This document shows, piece after piece, positions 20,395 through 29,285 of a stretch of DNA of 64,000 nt (position 1 is its first letter; each line of letters begins with the position of its first letter). The notes beneath the pieces are model-generated. The model was given only the letters and a program-made list of their open reading frames with translations, was not told where the DNA came from and searched no databases. Made by a program: the position numbers and the translations under genes. Source of the stretch: Streptomyces sp. CG 926 (GTDB taxonomy: Bacteria; Actinomycetota; Actinomycetes; Streptomycetales; Streptomycetaceae); assembly GCF_003148825.1 (NCBI RefSeq), contig NZ_QGGZ01000002.1, positions 682,001 to 746,000 of the forward strand. Reading direction: 5' to 3'.

Positions 20395-21240
20395 TCAGCG
20401 AGGCGAGACGACCGCCGCCAGCAGCCCCGGGCCGGTGTGCGCCCCGATCACCGCACCGACCTCGCTGACGTGCAGCTCGACCAGCCCAGGGATGCGCTCG
20501 CGCAGCCGCTCGGCGAGCTTCTCCGCCCGCTCCGGAGCCGCGAGGTGGTGCACCGCCACATCGACATCTGCGGTCCCGGCACGCTCGACGGCCAGCTCTT
20601 CCAGCCGCGCGATGGCCTTGGACGACGTACGCACCTTCTCCAGCATCTCGATCCGCCCGCCGTCCAGCGTCAGCAGGGGCTTCACCGCGAGGGCCGAGCC
20701 GAGCAGGGCCTGGGCGGCCCCGATCCGGCCGCCACGGCGGAGGTAGTCGAGGGTGTCGACGTAGAAGTACGCGGCCATGTCCGCCGCCCGCTTCTCGGCC
20801 GCCGCCACGGCATCGTCCACGGATCCACCCGCCTCGGCCACCTCGGCGGCGGCCAGCGCGCAGAAGCCGAGGGCCATCGCGACCATGCCGGTGTCCAGCA
20901 CCCGGACCGGTACGGGCGCGGTCCTGGCGGCGACCACGGCCGCGTCGTAGGTGCCGGAGAATTCGGCGGACAGGTGCAGGCTGACGATGCCGGTGGCGCC
21001 GGCGTCCGCCGCCGCCCGGTAGGCCCGGACGAATTCCTCGGGGCCGGGGCGCGAGGTGGTGACCGAGCGGCGCTTCTGCAGGGCCGCGGCCAGGCTGCGC
21101 GCCGAGATCTCGGTGCCTTCCTCCAAGGCCTCGCCCCCCAGTACCACGGTGAGCGGGACGGCGGTGATTCCGTGCCGCGCCATGGCCGGTCGGGGCAGGT
21201 AGGCCGTGGAATCGGTGACGATGGCGACATGGCGGGACAT
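20395..21240 (-). CDS. DegV-family fatty-acid-binding protein
   Basis: A 281-residue protein with the DegV N-terminal motif VTDSTAYLP, the second motif TSRPGPEEF, a GMVAMALGF helix and the typical YFYVDTLDYLRRGGRIG segment. Family members bind a fatty acid between two domains; several serve as FakB partners of fatty acid kinase FakA. No fakA is visible nearby. ATG 21240 lacks a clear SD. It ends before a T-tailed terminator. Confidence 0.93.
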   Translation of the reverse strand: MSRHVAIVTDSTAYLPRPAMARHGITAVPLTVVLGGEALEEGTEISARSLAAALQKRRSVTTSRPGPEEFVRAYRAAADAGATGIVSLHLSAEFSGTYDAAVVAARTAPVPVRVLDTGMVAMALGFCALAAAEVAEAGGSVDDAVAAAEKRAADMAAYFYVDTLDYLRRGGRIGAAQALLGSALAVKPLLTLDGGRIEMLEKVRTSSKAIARLEELAVERAGTADVDVAVHHLAAPERAEKLAERLRERIPGLVELHVSEVGAVIGAHTGPGLLAAVVSPR

Positions 21241-21468
21241 GAGCCGGAGGTTACCGCCAGTGGGGGCTCGACGGCAGCCCGGGCCCCCGACCCGGGCGGG
21301 GTCAGGTCCGGGCGAAGTCCGGGTGCGGTCCGTGCGAGGTACGGGTGCGGTCCGAGCGGGGTGCGCTCCGGTGGGCCTCCGCCGACCGCCGGGGTGGCGG
21401 CCAGATCCTACGGAGCGCACGGCGGCCGGTCCGCGTCGGGGCCCTGCCGGGCCTCATCGACCCGCGCC

Positions 21469-21513
21469 CCGGAAGTACCGGAACTGCCGGAACTCCCGCA
21501 ATTACCGGAAATC
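21469..21513. repeat. Five tandem 9-bp units
   Basis: CCGGAAGTA, CCGGAACTG, CCGGAACTC, CCGCAATTA and CCGGAAATC follow each other without gaps in the 302-base gap between degV and the coiled-coil gene. The rest of that gap (21241-21468) holds loosely repeated GGTGCGGTCC-type sequence and no gene that I can support. Confidence 0.7.
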
Positions 21514-21542
21514 CGCGCCCCGACCCCGGACGGAGACGGGTC

Positions 21543-22307
21543 TCAGCCGGCGCTCTCCGGGCGCGGGGCCTTCTGCCACGGGTACTGCACCGTCGGCGTC
21601 GGCGGGTTCAACGCGGCGGGCGGAGCCGTGGGCGTCGGGGTCGGCCGGGGCTGGGACTGGGGCTGCGGCGTCGGCGTCGACTGCGCATTCGCCTTCGGCG
21701 CCGATCCTGCGGCCTGGGCCGCGTCCCACTCGGCGGCCGCGGCCGCCAGGTCGTCCACCGGTTCGCGGGACCAGTCGCGCAGCGCGCCCGACTCCATCTC
21801 GATCCGCTCCGACAAGAGGGACAGGTCGTCCGCCGCGAAGCGCCGGGCCCGGTCGCGGGCCGCCCACCGCAAGGAATCGGCAGCCTTGATGATGTGCGCA
21901 GCGCGCTCGCGCAGGTCCGGGAGGAGCTCGGCGGTGCGCTGCCGGTCGGGCTCCTGCTCCAGCCGCTTCAGCTGCCCGTCGAGCTCGTGCCCGTGCGCGC
22001 TCAGCTGCTCGAACAGCACGAGGGACTCCCGCAGCGAGGCGTCCGCCTGGACCCCGTCGGCCAGCGCCTGCTGGGTGGCGCGCATCGAGGTCCGCAGGTC
22101 GAGCCGCACCTGAGCCAGCGCCCCCACCACTCCGACCTGGCCGAAGCTCTTGGCCCGCAGCGTGGTGTCCTCGACCGCGCGCCGCGCCTCGACGACCGTG
22201 CGCTCCACACCCCGCTTGGCCGCTCCCACCGCCTTGACCGTGAGGTACGCGCCGAGGCCGACGACAGCCAGCAGCATCAGCGCGAAGATGATCAACGCGA
22301 CCTCCAT
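21543..22307 (-). CDS. Membrane-anchored coiled-coil protein of unknown function
   Basis: A 254-residue protein that I do not recognise as a named family. An N-terminal membrane helix (MEVALIIFALMLLAVVGLG) leads into a long, charged, helical region (about residues 30-180) with heptad-like spacing, then a Pro/Thr/Gln-rich tail (TPTPQPQSQPRPTPTPT). The start is the ATG preceding MEVALII; a longer GTG start at 22346 adds nothing hydrophobic. It lies 120 bases downstream of leuS on the same strand. The shape suggests an inner-membrane protein with a cytoplasmic or wall-spanning coil. Confidence 0.75.
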   Translation of the reverse strand: MEVALIIFALMLLAVVGLGAYLTVKAVGAAKRGVERTVVEARRAVEDTTLRAKSFGQVGVVGALAQVRLDLRTSMRATQQALADGVQADASLRESLVLFEQLSAHGHELDGQLKRLEQEPDRQRTAELLPDLRERAAHIIKAADSLRWAARDRARRFAADDLSLLSERIEMESGALRDWSREPVDDLAAAAAEWDAAQAAGSAPKANAQSTPTPQPQSQPRPTPTPTAPPAALNPPTPTVQYPWQKAPRPESAG

Positions 22308-22429
22308 GACGGCCCCTTTCCCCAAGCGTCGGCTCTTCTCCTCCACGGTAAACGCCGCGGGCAGGTCAGGGGTTCCAATCGAACCCCCAACCTGCCCGTA
22401 CGGGATCCCCCCTATGCGGGGGTGCGACC

Positions 22430-25300
22430 TCAGATGACGATGTTCACCAGCTTCGGCGCGCGCACGATCACCTTGCGGATCTCCGCGCCGCCCAGCGCCG
22501 CCACGACACCCTCATCGGTCACGGCCAGCTGCTCCAGCTCCGCCTCGGAGATCGTCGGCGACACCTCCAGCCGCGCCTTGACCTTGCCCTTGACCTGCAC
22601 CACGCAGGTCACGCTCTCGTCCACGACGTACGCCGGGTCCGCGATCGGGAAGTCCTGGTGGACGACCGATTCCGCGTGGCCCAGGCGGCTCCACAGCTCC
22701 TCGGCGATGTGCGGGGCCAGCGGGGCGACCAGCAGCACCAGCCGCTCGGCGACCGAGCGCTCCAGCGGGCGGCCCGCCTTCGTCAGGGCGTTGTTCAGCT
22801 CGGTGATCTTCGCGATGGCGGTGTTGAAGCGCAGCCCGGTCATGTCCGCGCCGGCCCCGTCGATCGCCTTGTGCAGCGCGCGCAGGGTGGCCTCGTCCGG
22901 CTCGCCGTCGACGACGGTGACGATGCCCGTCTCCTCGTCCACGATGTTGCGCCACAGGCGCTGCAGCAGCCGGTACTGGCCCACCACGGCCCGGGTGTCC
23001 CACGGACGGGAGACGTCCAGCGGGCCCATCGCCATCTCGTACAGGCGCAGCGTGTCCGCGCCGTACTCCTCGCAGATCTCGTCCGGCGTGACGGCGTTCT
23101 TCAGGGACTTGCCCATCTTGCCGTGCTCGCGCTTGACCGGCTGGTCCTGGTAGAAGTACCCGCCGTCGCGCTCCTCGACCTCGGCCGCGGGCACGTAGAC
23201 ACCGCGCGCGTCGGTGTAGGCGTACGCCTGGATCATGCCCTGGTTGAACAGCTTGTGGAACGGCTCCGCCGAGGAGACGTGACCCAGGTCGAACAGCACC
23301 TTCGACCAGAAGCGGGCGTACAGCAGGTGCAGCACCGCGTGCTCGGCGCCGCCCACGTACAGGTCGACGCCACCGTGCGGAGCACCCTCGCGCGGGCCCA
23401 TCCAGTACTGCTCGATCTCCGGGTCCACCAGGGCCGAGGAGTTGTTCGGGTCCAGGTAGCGCAGCTCGTACCAGCAGGAACCGGCCCAGTTGGGCATGGT
23501 GTTGGTCTCGCGGCGGAAGGAGCGCACGCCCCGGCCGTCGCCCAGGTCCAGCTCCACGTTCACCCACTCGCCGTTGCGCGACAGCGGGGTCTCCGGCTTC
23601 GACGCGGCGTCGTCCGGCTCGAAGGTGCGCGGCGAGTAGTCCTCGACCTCCGGCAGTTCCAGCGGCAGCATCGACTCGGGCAGCGGGTGCGCGACGCCGT
23701 CCTCGTCGTAGACGATCGGGAAGGGCTCGCCCCAGTACCGCTGACGGCTGAACAGCCAGTCACGCAGGCGGAAGTTGACGGTGCCCTCGCCGATACCGCG
23801 CTCGGTCAGCCAGTCGGTGATCGCGGCCTTCGCCTCGACGACGCCCAGGCCGTCCAGGGCAATGCCCTCGCCCGTCGAGTTGACCAGCTTCGCGTCGTAG
23901 GAGACGAAGGCGTCGTCCCACGCGGCGGGGTCGGTGCCGCGCCCGTCCGACGGCTCCACGACACAGCGCATCGGCAGCTCGAAGGCGCGCGCGAACTCGA
24001 AGTCGCGGCCGTCGTGCGCCGGGACGGCCATGATCGCGCCGGTGCCGTAGCCCATCAGCACGTAGTCGGCGATGAAGACCGGGACCTTGTCGCCGCTGAC
24101 CGGGTTGATCGCGTACTCGCCGGTGAAGACACCGGTCTTGTCCTTGGCCTCGGCCTGCCGCTCGACGTCCGACTTCGAGGCGGCCTGCTTGCGGTAGGCC
24201 GCGACGGCCTCGGCCGGCGTGGCGTGCCCGCCGGTCCAGACGTCGTGGGTGTCCTCGGGCCAGGCGGCCGGGATGAACTTCTCGACCAGCGGGTGCTCGG
24301 GCGCCAGCACCATGTAGGTGGCGCCGAACAGGGTGTCCGGACGGGTGGTGAAGACGGTGATGGCCTCGCCGCCCAGCGCGAAGTCGACGCGCGCGCCCTC
24401 GCTGCGGCCGATCCAGTTCCGCTGCTGCAGCTTGATGGCCTCGGGCCAGTCCAGCGCGTCCAGGTCGTCGATCAGCCGGTCCGCGTAAGCGGTGATCCGC
24501 ATGTTCCACTGGCTCAGCCGGGACTTGAAGACGGGGAAGTTGCCTCGCTCGGAACGGCCGTCGGCGGTGACCTCCTCGTTGGCCAGTACGGTGCCCAGCC
24601 CGGGGCACCAGTTCACCGGCGCGTCCGAGGAGTACGCCAGGCGGTACTCGTTCAGTACGTCGGCACGCTCGGCCGCGGTCAGAGCGGCCCAGGCGCGGCC
24701 ACCGGGGACCTCACGGGAGCCGTCCTCGAAGGCGGCGACCAGCTCGGTGATCGGGCGGGCCTTCTTCGCGTCGGCGTCGTACCAGGAGTTGTAGATCTGC
24801 AGGAAGATCCACTGGGTCCACTTGTAGTAGTCCGGGTCGATCGTGGCGAACGACCGGCGCTTGTCGTGACCCAGGCCCAGCCGGCGCAGCTGGACCTTCA
24901 TGTTCTCGATGTTGGCCTCGGTCGAGACGCGCGGGTGCGTGCCGGTCTGCACGGCGTACTGCTCGGCCGGCAGGCCGAAGGCGTCGAAGCCCAGGGTGTG
25001 CAGGACGTTGTGGCCGGTCATCCGCTGGTGGCGGGCGAAGACGTCGGTGGCGATGTACCCCAGCGGGTGACCGACGTGCAGGCCCGCACCGGACGGGTAC
25101 GGGAACATGTCCATGATGAACTTCTTGGGCCGTGCGACCACCGCGGGGTCGCCGGCCAGGTCACCGGTCGGGTTCGGGGCCTCGTACGTGCCCTGCGCGT
25201 CCCAGACGTCCTGCCAGCGTGCCTCGATGTCGGCGGCCATGGCAGCCGTGTAGCGGTGCGCCTCGGCCGCCTCGGGGGCCGGGGTGTTCGTCTCGCTCAT
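22430..25300 (-). CDS. leuS: Leucyl-tRNA synthetase
   Basis: A 956-residue class I synthetase. The HIGH motif appears as HVGHPLGY after [11 protein letters not shown], the CP1 editing domain is present in the middle, and the KMSKS loop reads KMGKS in GKMGKSLKN. The anticodon-binding and C-terminal domains are complete. It charges tRNA-Leu. ATG 25300 is chosen because the conserved protein begins just after it and GGAGC lies upstream; the frame is open further but that part is leader. Expression is likely controlled by the attenuator at 25351-25454. Confidence 0.97.
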   Translation of the reverse strand: MSETNTPAPEAAEAHRYTAAMAADIEARWQDVWDAQGTYEAPNPTGDLAGDPAVVARPKKFIMDMFPYPSGAGLHVGHPLGYIATDVFARHQRMTGHNVLHTLGFDAFGLPAEQYAVQTGTHPRVSTEANIENMKVQLRRLGLGHDKRRSFATIDPDYYKWTQWIFLQIYNSWYDADAKKARPITELVAAFEDGSREVPGGRAWAALTAAERADVLNEYRLAYSSDAPVNWCPGLGTVLANEEVTADGRSERGNFPVFKSRLSQWNMRITAYADRLIDDLDALDWPEAIKLQQRNWIGRSEGARVDFALGGEAITVFTTRPDTLFGATYMVLAPEHPLVEKFIPAAWPEDTHDVWTGGHATPAEAVAAYRKQAASKSDVERQAEAKDKTGVFTGEYAINPVSGDKVPVFIADYVLMGYGTGAIMAVPAHDGRDFEFARAFELPMRCVVEPSDGRGTDPAAWDDAFVSYDAKLVNSTGEGIALDGLGVVEAKAAITDWLTERGIGEGTVNFRLRDWLFSRQRYWGEPFPIVYDEDGVAHPLPESMLPLELPEVEDYSPRTFEPDDAASKPETPLSRNGEWVNVELDLGDGRGVRSFRRETNTMPNWAGSCWYELRYLDPNNSSALVDPEIEQYWMGPREGAPHGGVDLYVGGAEHAVLHLLYARFWSKVLFDLGHVSSAEPFHKLFNQGMIQAYAYTDARGVYVPAAEVEERDGGYFYQDQPVKREHGKMGKSLKNAVTPDEICEEYGADTLRLYEMAMGPLDVSRPWDTRAVVGQYRLLQRLWRNIVDEETGIVTVVDGEPDEATLRALHKAIDGAGADMTGLRFNTAIAKITELNNALTKAGRPLERSVAERLVLLVAPLAPHIAEELWSRLGHAESVVHQDFPIADPAYVVDESVTCVVQVKGKVKARLEVSPTISEAELEQLAVTDEGVVAALGGAEIRKVIVRAPKLVNIVI

Positions 25301-25350
25301 GATTTCTGAAGCTCCATCGATCGTCTCTGCCGTCTCTGCCTGCCCAAACG

Positions 25351-25374
25351 AAAAAACCCCTCGCACAGGAGGGG
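25351..25374 (-). terminator. Attenuator terminator in the leuS leader
   Basis: On the minus strand CCCCTC (25374-25369), loop CTGTGC, GAGGGG (25362-25357), then six T residues (25356-25351). It stands inside the leader, 51 bases before the leuS ATG and downstream of a leucine-rich leader peptide. T-tailed hairpins are uncommon in this genome type, so its position in front of leuS points to conditional termination. Confidence 0.85.
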
Positions 25375-25415
25375 ACGCCGCGCCGGGTCCGACCGTCTGG
25401 AAGGGTCGGTACTGA

Positions 25416-25454
25416 TCAGCGCGGCTCGGTAAGCAGAAGGCGTACGGCACGCAT
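25416..25454 (-). CDS. Leucine leader peptide of leuS
   Basis: ATG at 25454 opens a 12-residue peptide, [12 protein letters not shown], with three consecutive leucine codons (25439-25431, CTT CTG CTT) and TGA at 25418-25416. CTT is a poor codon in such genomes, so it is a sensible sensor of charged tRNA-Leu. A TACCCT -10 box ends six bases upstream, so the peptide is probably translated from a leaderless transcript. The sequence encoding Pro-Arg (25425-25419) is complementary to 25383-25377, just ahead of the terminator, giving a route for ribosome position to alter folding. Confidence 0.8.
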   Translation of the reverse strand: MRAVRLLLTEPR

Positions 25455-25460
25455 GGCGTC

Positions 25461-25466
25461 AGGGTA
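25461..25466 (-). promoter_or_regulatory. -10 element of the leuS leader promoter
   Basis: TACCCT on the minus strand, ending six bases before the leader-peptide ATG at 25454. The identical hexamer at the same kind of spacing precedes proA. No strong -35 box is seen. Confidence 0.6.
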
Positions 25467-25516
25467 CCGCAGCGGCCCCTTCCGACGCTCGGCCGTTCCA
25501 CCGGGTGACACAACGA

Positions 25517-25549
25517 GAAGCGGGCCACCCGATCCGGGTGGCCCGCTTC
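25517..25549 (-). terminator. Terminator of the first tRNA-Ala gene
   Basis: A perfect 15-bp stem (25517-25531 with 25535-25549) with a three-base loop, eight bases past the tRNA 3' end on the minus strand. It separates tRNA transcription from the leuS promoter. Confidence 0.85.
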
Positions 25550-25556
25550 TTCACTG

Positions 25557-25629
25557 TGGAGCTAAGGAGAATTGAACTCCTGACCTCCTGCATGCCATGC
25601 AGGCGCTCTACCAACTGAGCTATAGCCCC
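25557..25629 (-). tRNA. tRNA-Ala (anticodon GGC)
   Basis: Seventy-three bases fold as a complete cloverleaf: acceptor GGGGCTA/TAGCTCC with discriminator A, D-arm with AGCTCAGTTGGTAGAGC, anticodon stem CCTGC/GCAGG holding loop ATGGCAT (anticodon GGC), and T-arm with TTCAATTC. CCA is not encoded. It is identical in all 73 bases to the copy at 26138-26210. Confidence 0.97.
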
Positions 25630-25759
25630 TTGTTGTGCTTGCCGCTTCGGTTTCCCTTGCCGGTTCCCTTGGCGACGTCCCAAACATTACACGGTCATGG
25701 CCCTGGTCCAAAAATCGGTTTCCACCGACCAGAGGCCATGTCCGATTTGAGCCGACTTG

Positions 25760-25993
25760 TCACGCTCGTGCGAACTGGTAGAACCGCTTGAGCGTGCAGT
25801 GCTCGTCGAGCAGCCGCCCATAGATCGGCTCCCCTTCCAGCTCACGGTACGTCTCGATCGGGTCGCCTTTTATGATCAGCGCCCGAGCGCATTCCTCGCA
25901 CCAGTACTGGTAGTCGGGGTTGACCGGGTCCATGTCCCGCACGATCGGCGTGCCGTTGTTGCACCAGTCGCACCGGCGCCGGTGTGCACCCAT
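25760..25993 (-). CDS. Small zinc-ribbon-like protein of unknown function
   Basis: A 77-residue protein with two CxxC knuckles, CDWC near residue 8 and CEEC near residue 32, spaced as in a zinc ribbon, followed by a helical C-terminus (YGRLLDEHCTLKRFYQFARA). ATG 25993 has GGGAG about twelve bases upstream. No named family is recognised, though I believe it is conserved next to leuS in Streptomyces. It lies between two identical tRNA-Ala genes on the same strand. A nucleic-acid or protein-binding role is only an inference from the ribbon. Confidence 0.8.
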   Translation of the reverse strand: MGAHRRRCDWCNNGTPIVRDMDPVNPDYQYWCEECARALIIKGDPIETYRELEGEPIYGRLLDEHCTLKRFYQFARA

Positions 25994-26100
25994 CCGTCAG
26001 CGACTCCCTCCCGCGTCGGGCCGTCGTCTCCCCCTCCGGCGGTCACGATTCTGCCATGCCGGTGCGGGCCAGGTCAGCAAACGCAAAGGGTACAAAAGCA

Positions 26101-26132
26101 AGGATCCCGCCCCCTGTTGGGGACGGGATCCT
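26101..26132 (-). terminator. Terminator of the second tRNA-Ala gene
   Basis: AGGATCCCG (26101-26109) pairs with CGGGATCCT (26124-26132), and the interior CCCC/GGGG extends the stem. It begins five bases after the tRNA end on the minus strand. Confidence 0.85.
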
Positions 26133-26137
26133 GATTG

Positions 26138-26210
26138 TGGAGCTAAGGAGAATTGAACTCCTGACCTCCTGCATGCCATGCAGGCGCTCTACCAACTGAG
26201 CTATAGCCCC
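26138..26210 (-). tRNA. tRNA-Ala (anticodon GGC), second copy
   Basis: Identical over 73 bases to the tRNA at 25557-25629, with the same GGC anticodon and no encoded CCA. It has its own downstream terminator, so it forms a separate unit from the small zinc-ribbon gene. Confidence 0.97.
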
Positions 26211-26332
26211 GCTCTCCGCCGCGCTCCCCCGTCTCCGGTGTTCTGCGCTGCGAACAAGAAGAACTCTAGCCTGGGACCGGCCGGAAAGTGAAATCCGGGT
26301 GGCAGCCCCGCCGGGGAGCGGCGGAAGGCCGC

Positions 26333-26989
26333 TCAGTCGTCGTCGCCGAGCACCGGTTCCGGCAGCGTGCCGGCGTTGTGCTCCAGCAGACGCCAGCCGC
26401 GCGCGCCCTCGCCGAGCACGGACCAACAGCAGTTGGAGAGACCGCCGAGGCCCTCCCAGTCGTACGCGTCCAGGCCCAGCAGGCGCCCGATCGTCGTACG
26501 GATGGTGCCACCGTGGCTGACCACGACGAGGGTGCCGGACCGCGGCAGTCGCTCGACGTGTTCCAGCACCACCGGCGCGGCGCGGTCGGCGACCTCGGTC
26601 TCCAGCTCACCGCCGCCGCGGCGAACCGGTTCGCCGCGCTTCCACGCCGAATACTGCTCGCCGTACTTCTCGAGGATCTCGTCGTGCGTGAGGCCCTGCC
26701 ACTCGCCGGCGTACGTCTCGCGCAGCGCCGCGTCGTGCAACACCGTCAGCCCCGTGAGGGCCGCCAGCTCGGCAGCCGTGGCGGAGGCGCGCCGCAGGTC
26801 GGAGGCCACGATGGCATCCGGCTTCAGCGAGGCGAGCAACCGTGCGGAGCGGCGCGCCTGCGCCACGCCCGTTTCGGTCAGCTCGATGTCCGTGGAGCCC
26901 TGGAAGCGTCGCTCCAGGTTCCACGAGGTCTGGCCGTGCCGCCAGAGGACGATCTTCCTGCCGGACTTGCCCGAGGTGGTGGCGCTCAG
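26333..26989 (-). CDS. Histidine phosphatase / phosphoglycerate-mutase-like protein (probable CTG start)
   Basis: A 218-residue histidine phosphatase. WRHGQTSWN (about residues 15-23) carries the phospho-accepting histidine, the ETYAGEWQGLTH loop holds the proton-donor region, and VVSHGGTIR holds the second catalytic histidine. In this frame there is no ATG, GTG or TTG upstream of the RHG motif before an in-frame stop; the first canonical start (GTG 26866) would delete it. CTG at 26989 overlaps the rsfS stop as CTGA, mirroring the usual ATGA/GTGA coupling, and is taken as the start. The substrate is unknown. Confidence 0.87.
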   Translation of the reverse strand: MSATTSGKSGRKIVLWRHGQTSWNLERRFQGSTDIELTETGVAQARRSARLLASLKPDAIVASDLRRASATAAELAALTGLTVLHDAALRETYAGEWQGLTHDEILEKYGEQYSAWKRGEPVRRGGGELETEVADRAAPVVLEHVERLPRSGTLVVVSHGGTIRTTIGRLLGLDAYDWEGLGGLSNCCWSVLGEGARGWRLLEHNAGTLPEPVLGDDD

Positions 26990-27432
26990 AACAGATCACC
27001 GTCCAGTTCGTCGTCGCCCGCCGCCTCACGCAGCTTGGCGTGCTCCTCGGCCTTGCCGATGGTGAGCTTGGCGTCCTCGGGGAGCTCGATCTCGGGGCAG
27101 TCCTTCCACAGGCGCTCCAGCGCGTAGAAGACACGCTCCTCGCTGTGCTGGACGTGGACGACGATGTCGACGTAGTCGAGCAGGATCCAGCGGGCGTCGC
27201 GGTCGCCCTCGCGGCGCACCGGCTTGGCGCCGAGCTCCTTGAGCAGGCGCTCCTCGATCTCGTCGACGATCGACTTGACCTGGCGGTCGTTGGGCGCCGA
27301 GGCGAGCAGGAAGGCGTCGGTGATCGACAGCACGTCGCTGACGTCGTACGCGATGATGTCGTGCGCGAGCCGGTCGGCCGCGGCCTGGGCGGCGGCGGTG
27401 ATGAGCTCGATGGAGCGGTCCGTGGCGGTCAC
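26986..27432 (-). CDS. rsfS: Ribosomal silencing factor RsfS
   Basis: A 148-residue protein of the RsfS/Iojap family (DIIAYDVSDVLSITDAFLLAS, DARWILLDYVDIVVHV). RsfS binds ribosomal protein L14 and blocks subunit joining when nutrients fall. It starts with GTG. It lies between the LCP ligase and the phosphatase; the nadD-rsfS neighbourhood is widely conserved, here split by the LCP gene. The acidic tail (GDDELDGDLF) is a normal feature. Confidence 0.95.
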   Translation of the reverse strand: MTATDRSIELITAAAQAAADRLAHDIIAYDVSDVLSITDAFLLASAPNDRQVKSIVDEIEERLLKELGAKPVRREGDRDARWILLDYVDIVVHVQHSEERVFYALERLWKDCPEIELPEDAKLTIGKAEEHAKLREAAGDDELDGDLF

Positions 27433-27491
27433 TGGCCATGCTTTCGGGTTGGCGGGCAGATCCTTACAAGGGTCTCATGTACCGCCGACAC

Positions 27492-27519
27492 CGCCCGCGC
27501 GCAGCGTCGCGCGCGGGCG
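27492..27519 (-). terminator. Terminator after the LCP gene
   Basis: An 11-bp perfect stem (27492-27502 with 27509-27519) with a six-base loop, 33 bases past the stop at 27552 and before rsfS. Confidence 0.78.
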
Positions 27520-27551
27520 AATGCCTCCCTCGGAACCGCTCCGGAGCCTGG

Positions 27552-29261
27552 TCAGGACGCCTTGTAGTCCTTGCCCAGGGTCACCACGATCTCCGCGTTC
27601 ACCGTGTTCTCGCCCTTCTTCACGACCGTCTCGGGCAGTCCCAGCGTCTTGGCGACCTCGATCGCCCGGTCCCGCTGCGCGTCGTCCTGGTAGGTGATCT
27701 GCGACGTGGCCGCGGTCTTGTCGGCCTTGCCGCCTTCGACGAAGGTGTAGCCGCCGTTCACCAGCGCCGCCTTGGCCGCGATCTGCGTCTTCTCGTCGCC
27801 GGTGGCGTCCTTGAGGCCGACGCGCGGGGCCGCACCGGGCTGCGCCGCCGCGCCGGAGCCGCCCAGCACCTCCTTGACGACCGTCTTGTTCGCCTCGTCC
27901 GTGAGCGCGCCGTCCGCCTTCACCGCGAGGACGTCCGTGCGGTACGCGCCCACCTTGGCGTGCGCGCCGAGCCGGGACAGCAGGGCCCCGAGGGTCTGCG
28001 CGTTCAGGGCCGGGTCGAGGATCTGGCCGATGCTCTCGACGGTCACGGCCGCCGCCTTGGGGTCGCTCGGAATCTTGCGCAGCACCGCCTGGAGCACCTT
28101 GCCCACGCGTTCCAGCTGCTTGGCCTCCGGCTCGCCCTGCCCGCGGAACGTGGCGTACGCCACGGCCATCGAGCCGCTCAGGCTCTGCTTCTTGCCCTGG
28201 GCCACGGCCGGGGTCTTGGCCGCGTCGTCGGCCGGGACCGCGGCGTCGGTGTCGACCTCGATGCCGCCGACCAGCTCGACCAGGCTCTCCAGGAAGGGGG
28301 TGTCCAGGCGCCAGGTGCCGCCGATGTGGGTGCCGAGCACCGAGTCGAGGGCCTCGCGGGTGCCGAGACCGCCGTCCTCGACCGACTTGCCGAGTCCCGT
28401 CGCCGTGCCGTCCTGGCCGGTGATGGCCAAGGCGTTCGGCAGCAGGACGGTGGCGCCCTGCTTGGTGGTGACGTTGTCGACGAGCAGGGCCGAGGAGGTG
28501 CCGCCCTTCTTGGTGTTGTGCAGGTGGACGACGATCATGTCCCGCTTCTGCGCGGCGGCGTCGGCGGTCGTGCCGGTCTTCTTGTCGCCGGGGCCGTCGA
28601 GGAAGGGCAGTTTGCCCGCGTACCAGAGGTAGCCGAGGCCTCCGACGGCGAACAGGGCGAGGACGACGATCAGTGCCACCACCCGGTTACGGCCGCGGCG
28701 GCGGGCCTCCTCGCGGCGTTCGGTGCGGCTCTCGGTGAATTTGAGCCAGTCGATGACGTCCTCGGAGTCCTCGTCCGGCTGGTCGATGAAGGCGAACATC
28801 TCGGTGCGGTAGTCCCGGCCCGCCGCGGGCTCGTCCTCCTGCGCACCGCCGCGCGCGCCGCCGCCTTCGCCGTCCGGTCGGCGCGGCTCGGGGACCTGGG
28901 CGGCCGGGCGCTCGGCGGGGGCCGAGGCGGGGGCCTCGGCGGGCTCCGGGGCGGTCTGCTGCGGAATCCACTGCTGGGTCTGCTGCGTGTCGTACCCGTA
29001 GGTGGGCGCCTGCGCCTGGGTGTACTCCTGCTGCCCGTACTCCTGGGGGGCCGGCTGCTGCGGGTAGTACTGCTGTTGCTGTTGCGGCTGCGGCTGCTGG
29101 GCGTAGCCCTGGTAGTCGTAGCCGTACTGCTGCTGCCCGTATTGCTGCGGGGCGGGCTGCGCGGGCGCCTGGCCGTACACCGGCCGCCCGTACGCGTCGT
29201 AGCCGACGAGCTGCTGCTCCTGGGCGGCATACGGGTCGTACGGATCCTGTCGGTCGTTCAC
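27552..29261 (-). CDS. LCP-family cell-wall glycopolymer ligase (LytR_CpsA_Psr plus LytR_C)
   Basis: A 569-residue membrane protein. A Gln/Tyr-rich disordered N-terminus (residues about 1-110) and an acidic stretch precede a basic patch and one membrane helix (VVALIVVLALFAVGG). The extracytoplasmic part holds the LCP domain (DMIVVHLHN, GIEVDTDAAV, MAVAYATFRG) and ends with a LytR_C domain. LCP enzymes move undecaprenyl-linked glycopolymers onto peptidoglycan. By position it matches what I recall as PdtA of S. coelicolor; this is a synteny inference. The gene lies 24 bases past nadD. Confidence 0.9.
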   Translation of the reverse strand: MNDRQDPYDPYAAQEQQLVGYDAYGRPVYGQAPAQPAPQQYGQQQYGYDYQGYAQQPQPQQQQQYYPQQPAPQEYGQQEYTQAQAPTYGYDTQQTQQWIPQQTAPEPAEAPASAPAERPAAQVPEPRRPDGEGGGARGGAQEDEPAAGRDYRTEMFAFIDQPDEDSEDVIDWLKFTESRTERREEARRRGRNRVVALIVVLALFAVGGLGYLWYAGKLPFLDGPGDKKTGTTADAAAQKRDMIVVHLHNTKKGGTSSALLVDNVTTKQGATVLLPNALAITGQDGTATGLGKSVEDGGLGTREALDSVLGTHIGGTWRLDTPFLESLVELVGGIEVDTDAAVPADDAAKTPAVAQGKKQSLSGSMAVAYATFRGQGEPEAKQLERVGKVLQAVLRKIPSDPKAAAVTVESIGQILDPALNAQTLGALLSRLGAHAKVGAYRTDVLAVKADGALTDEANKTVVKEVLGGSGAAAQPGAAPRVGLKDATGDEKTQIAAKAALVNGGYTFVEGGKADKTAATSQITYQDDAQRDRAIEVAKTLGLPETVVKKGENTVNAEIVVTLGKDYKAS

Positions 29262-29285
29262 CGCGGGGCCTCTCTCTCCGGAAGC

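Noticed and set aside
25377..25410. T-box-like sequence (GGTCGGACCCGGCGCGG) ahead of the leuS terminator
   Set aside because: Resemblance to the T-box core is loose and there is no specifier-loop stem or room for stem I before the tRNA gene; the leucine leader peptide explains the region better.
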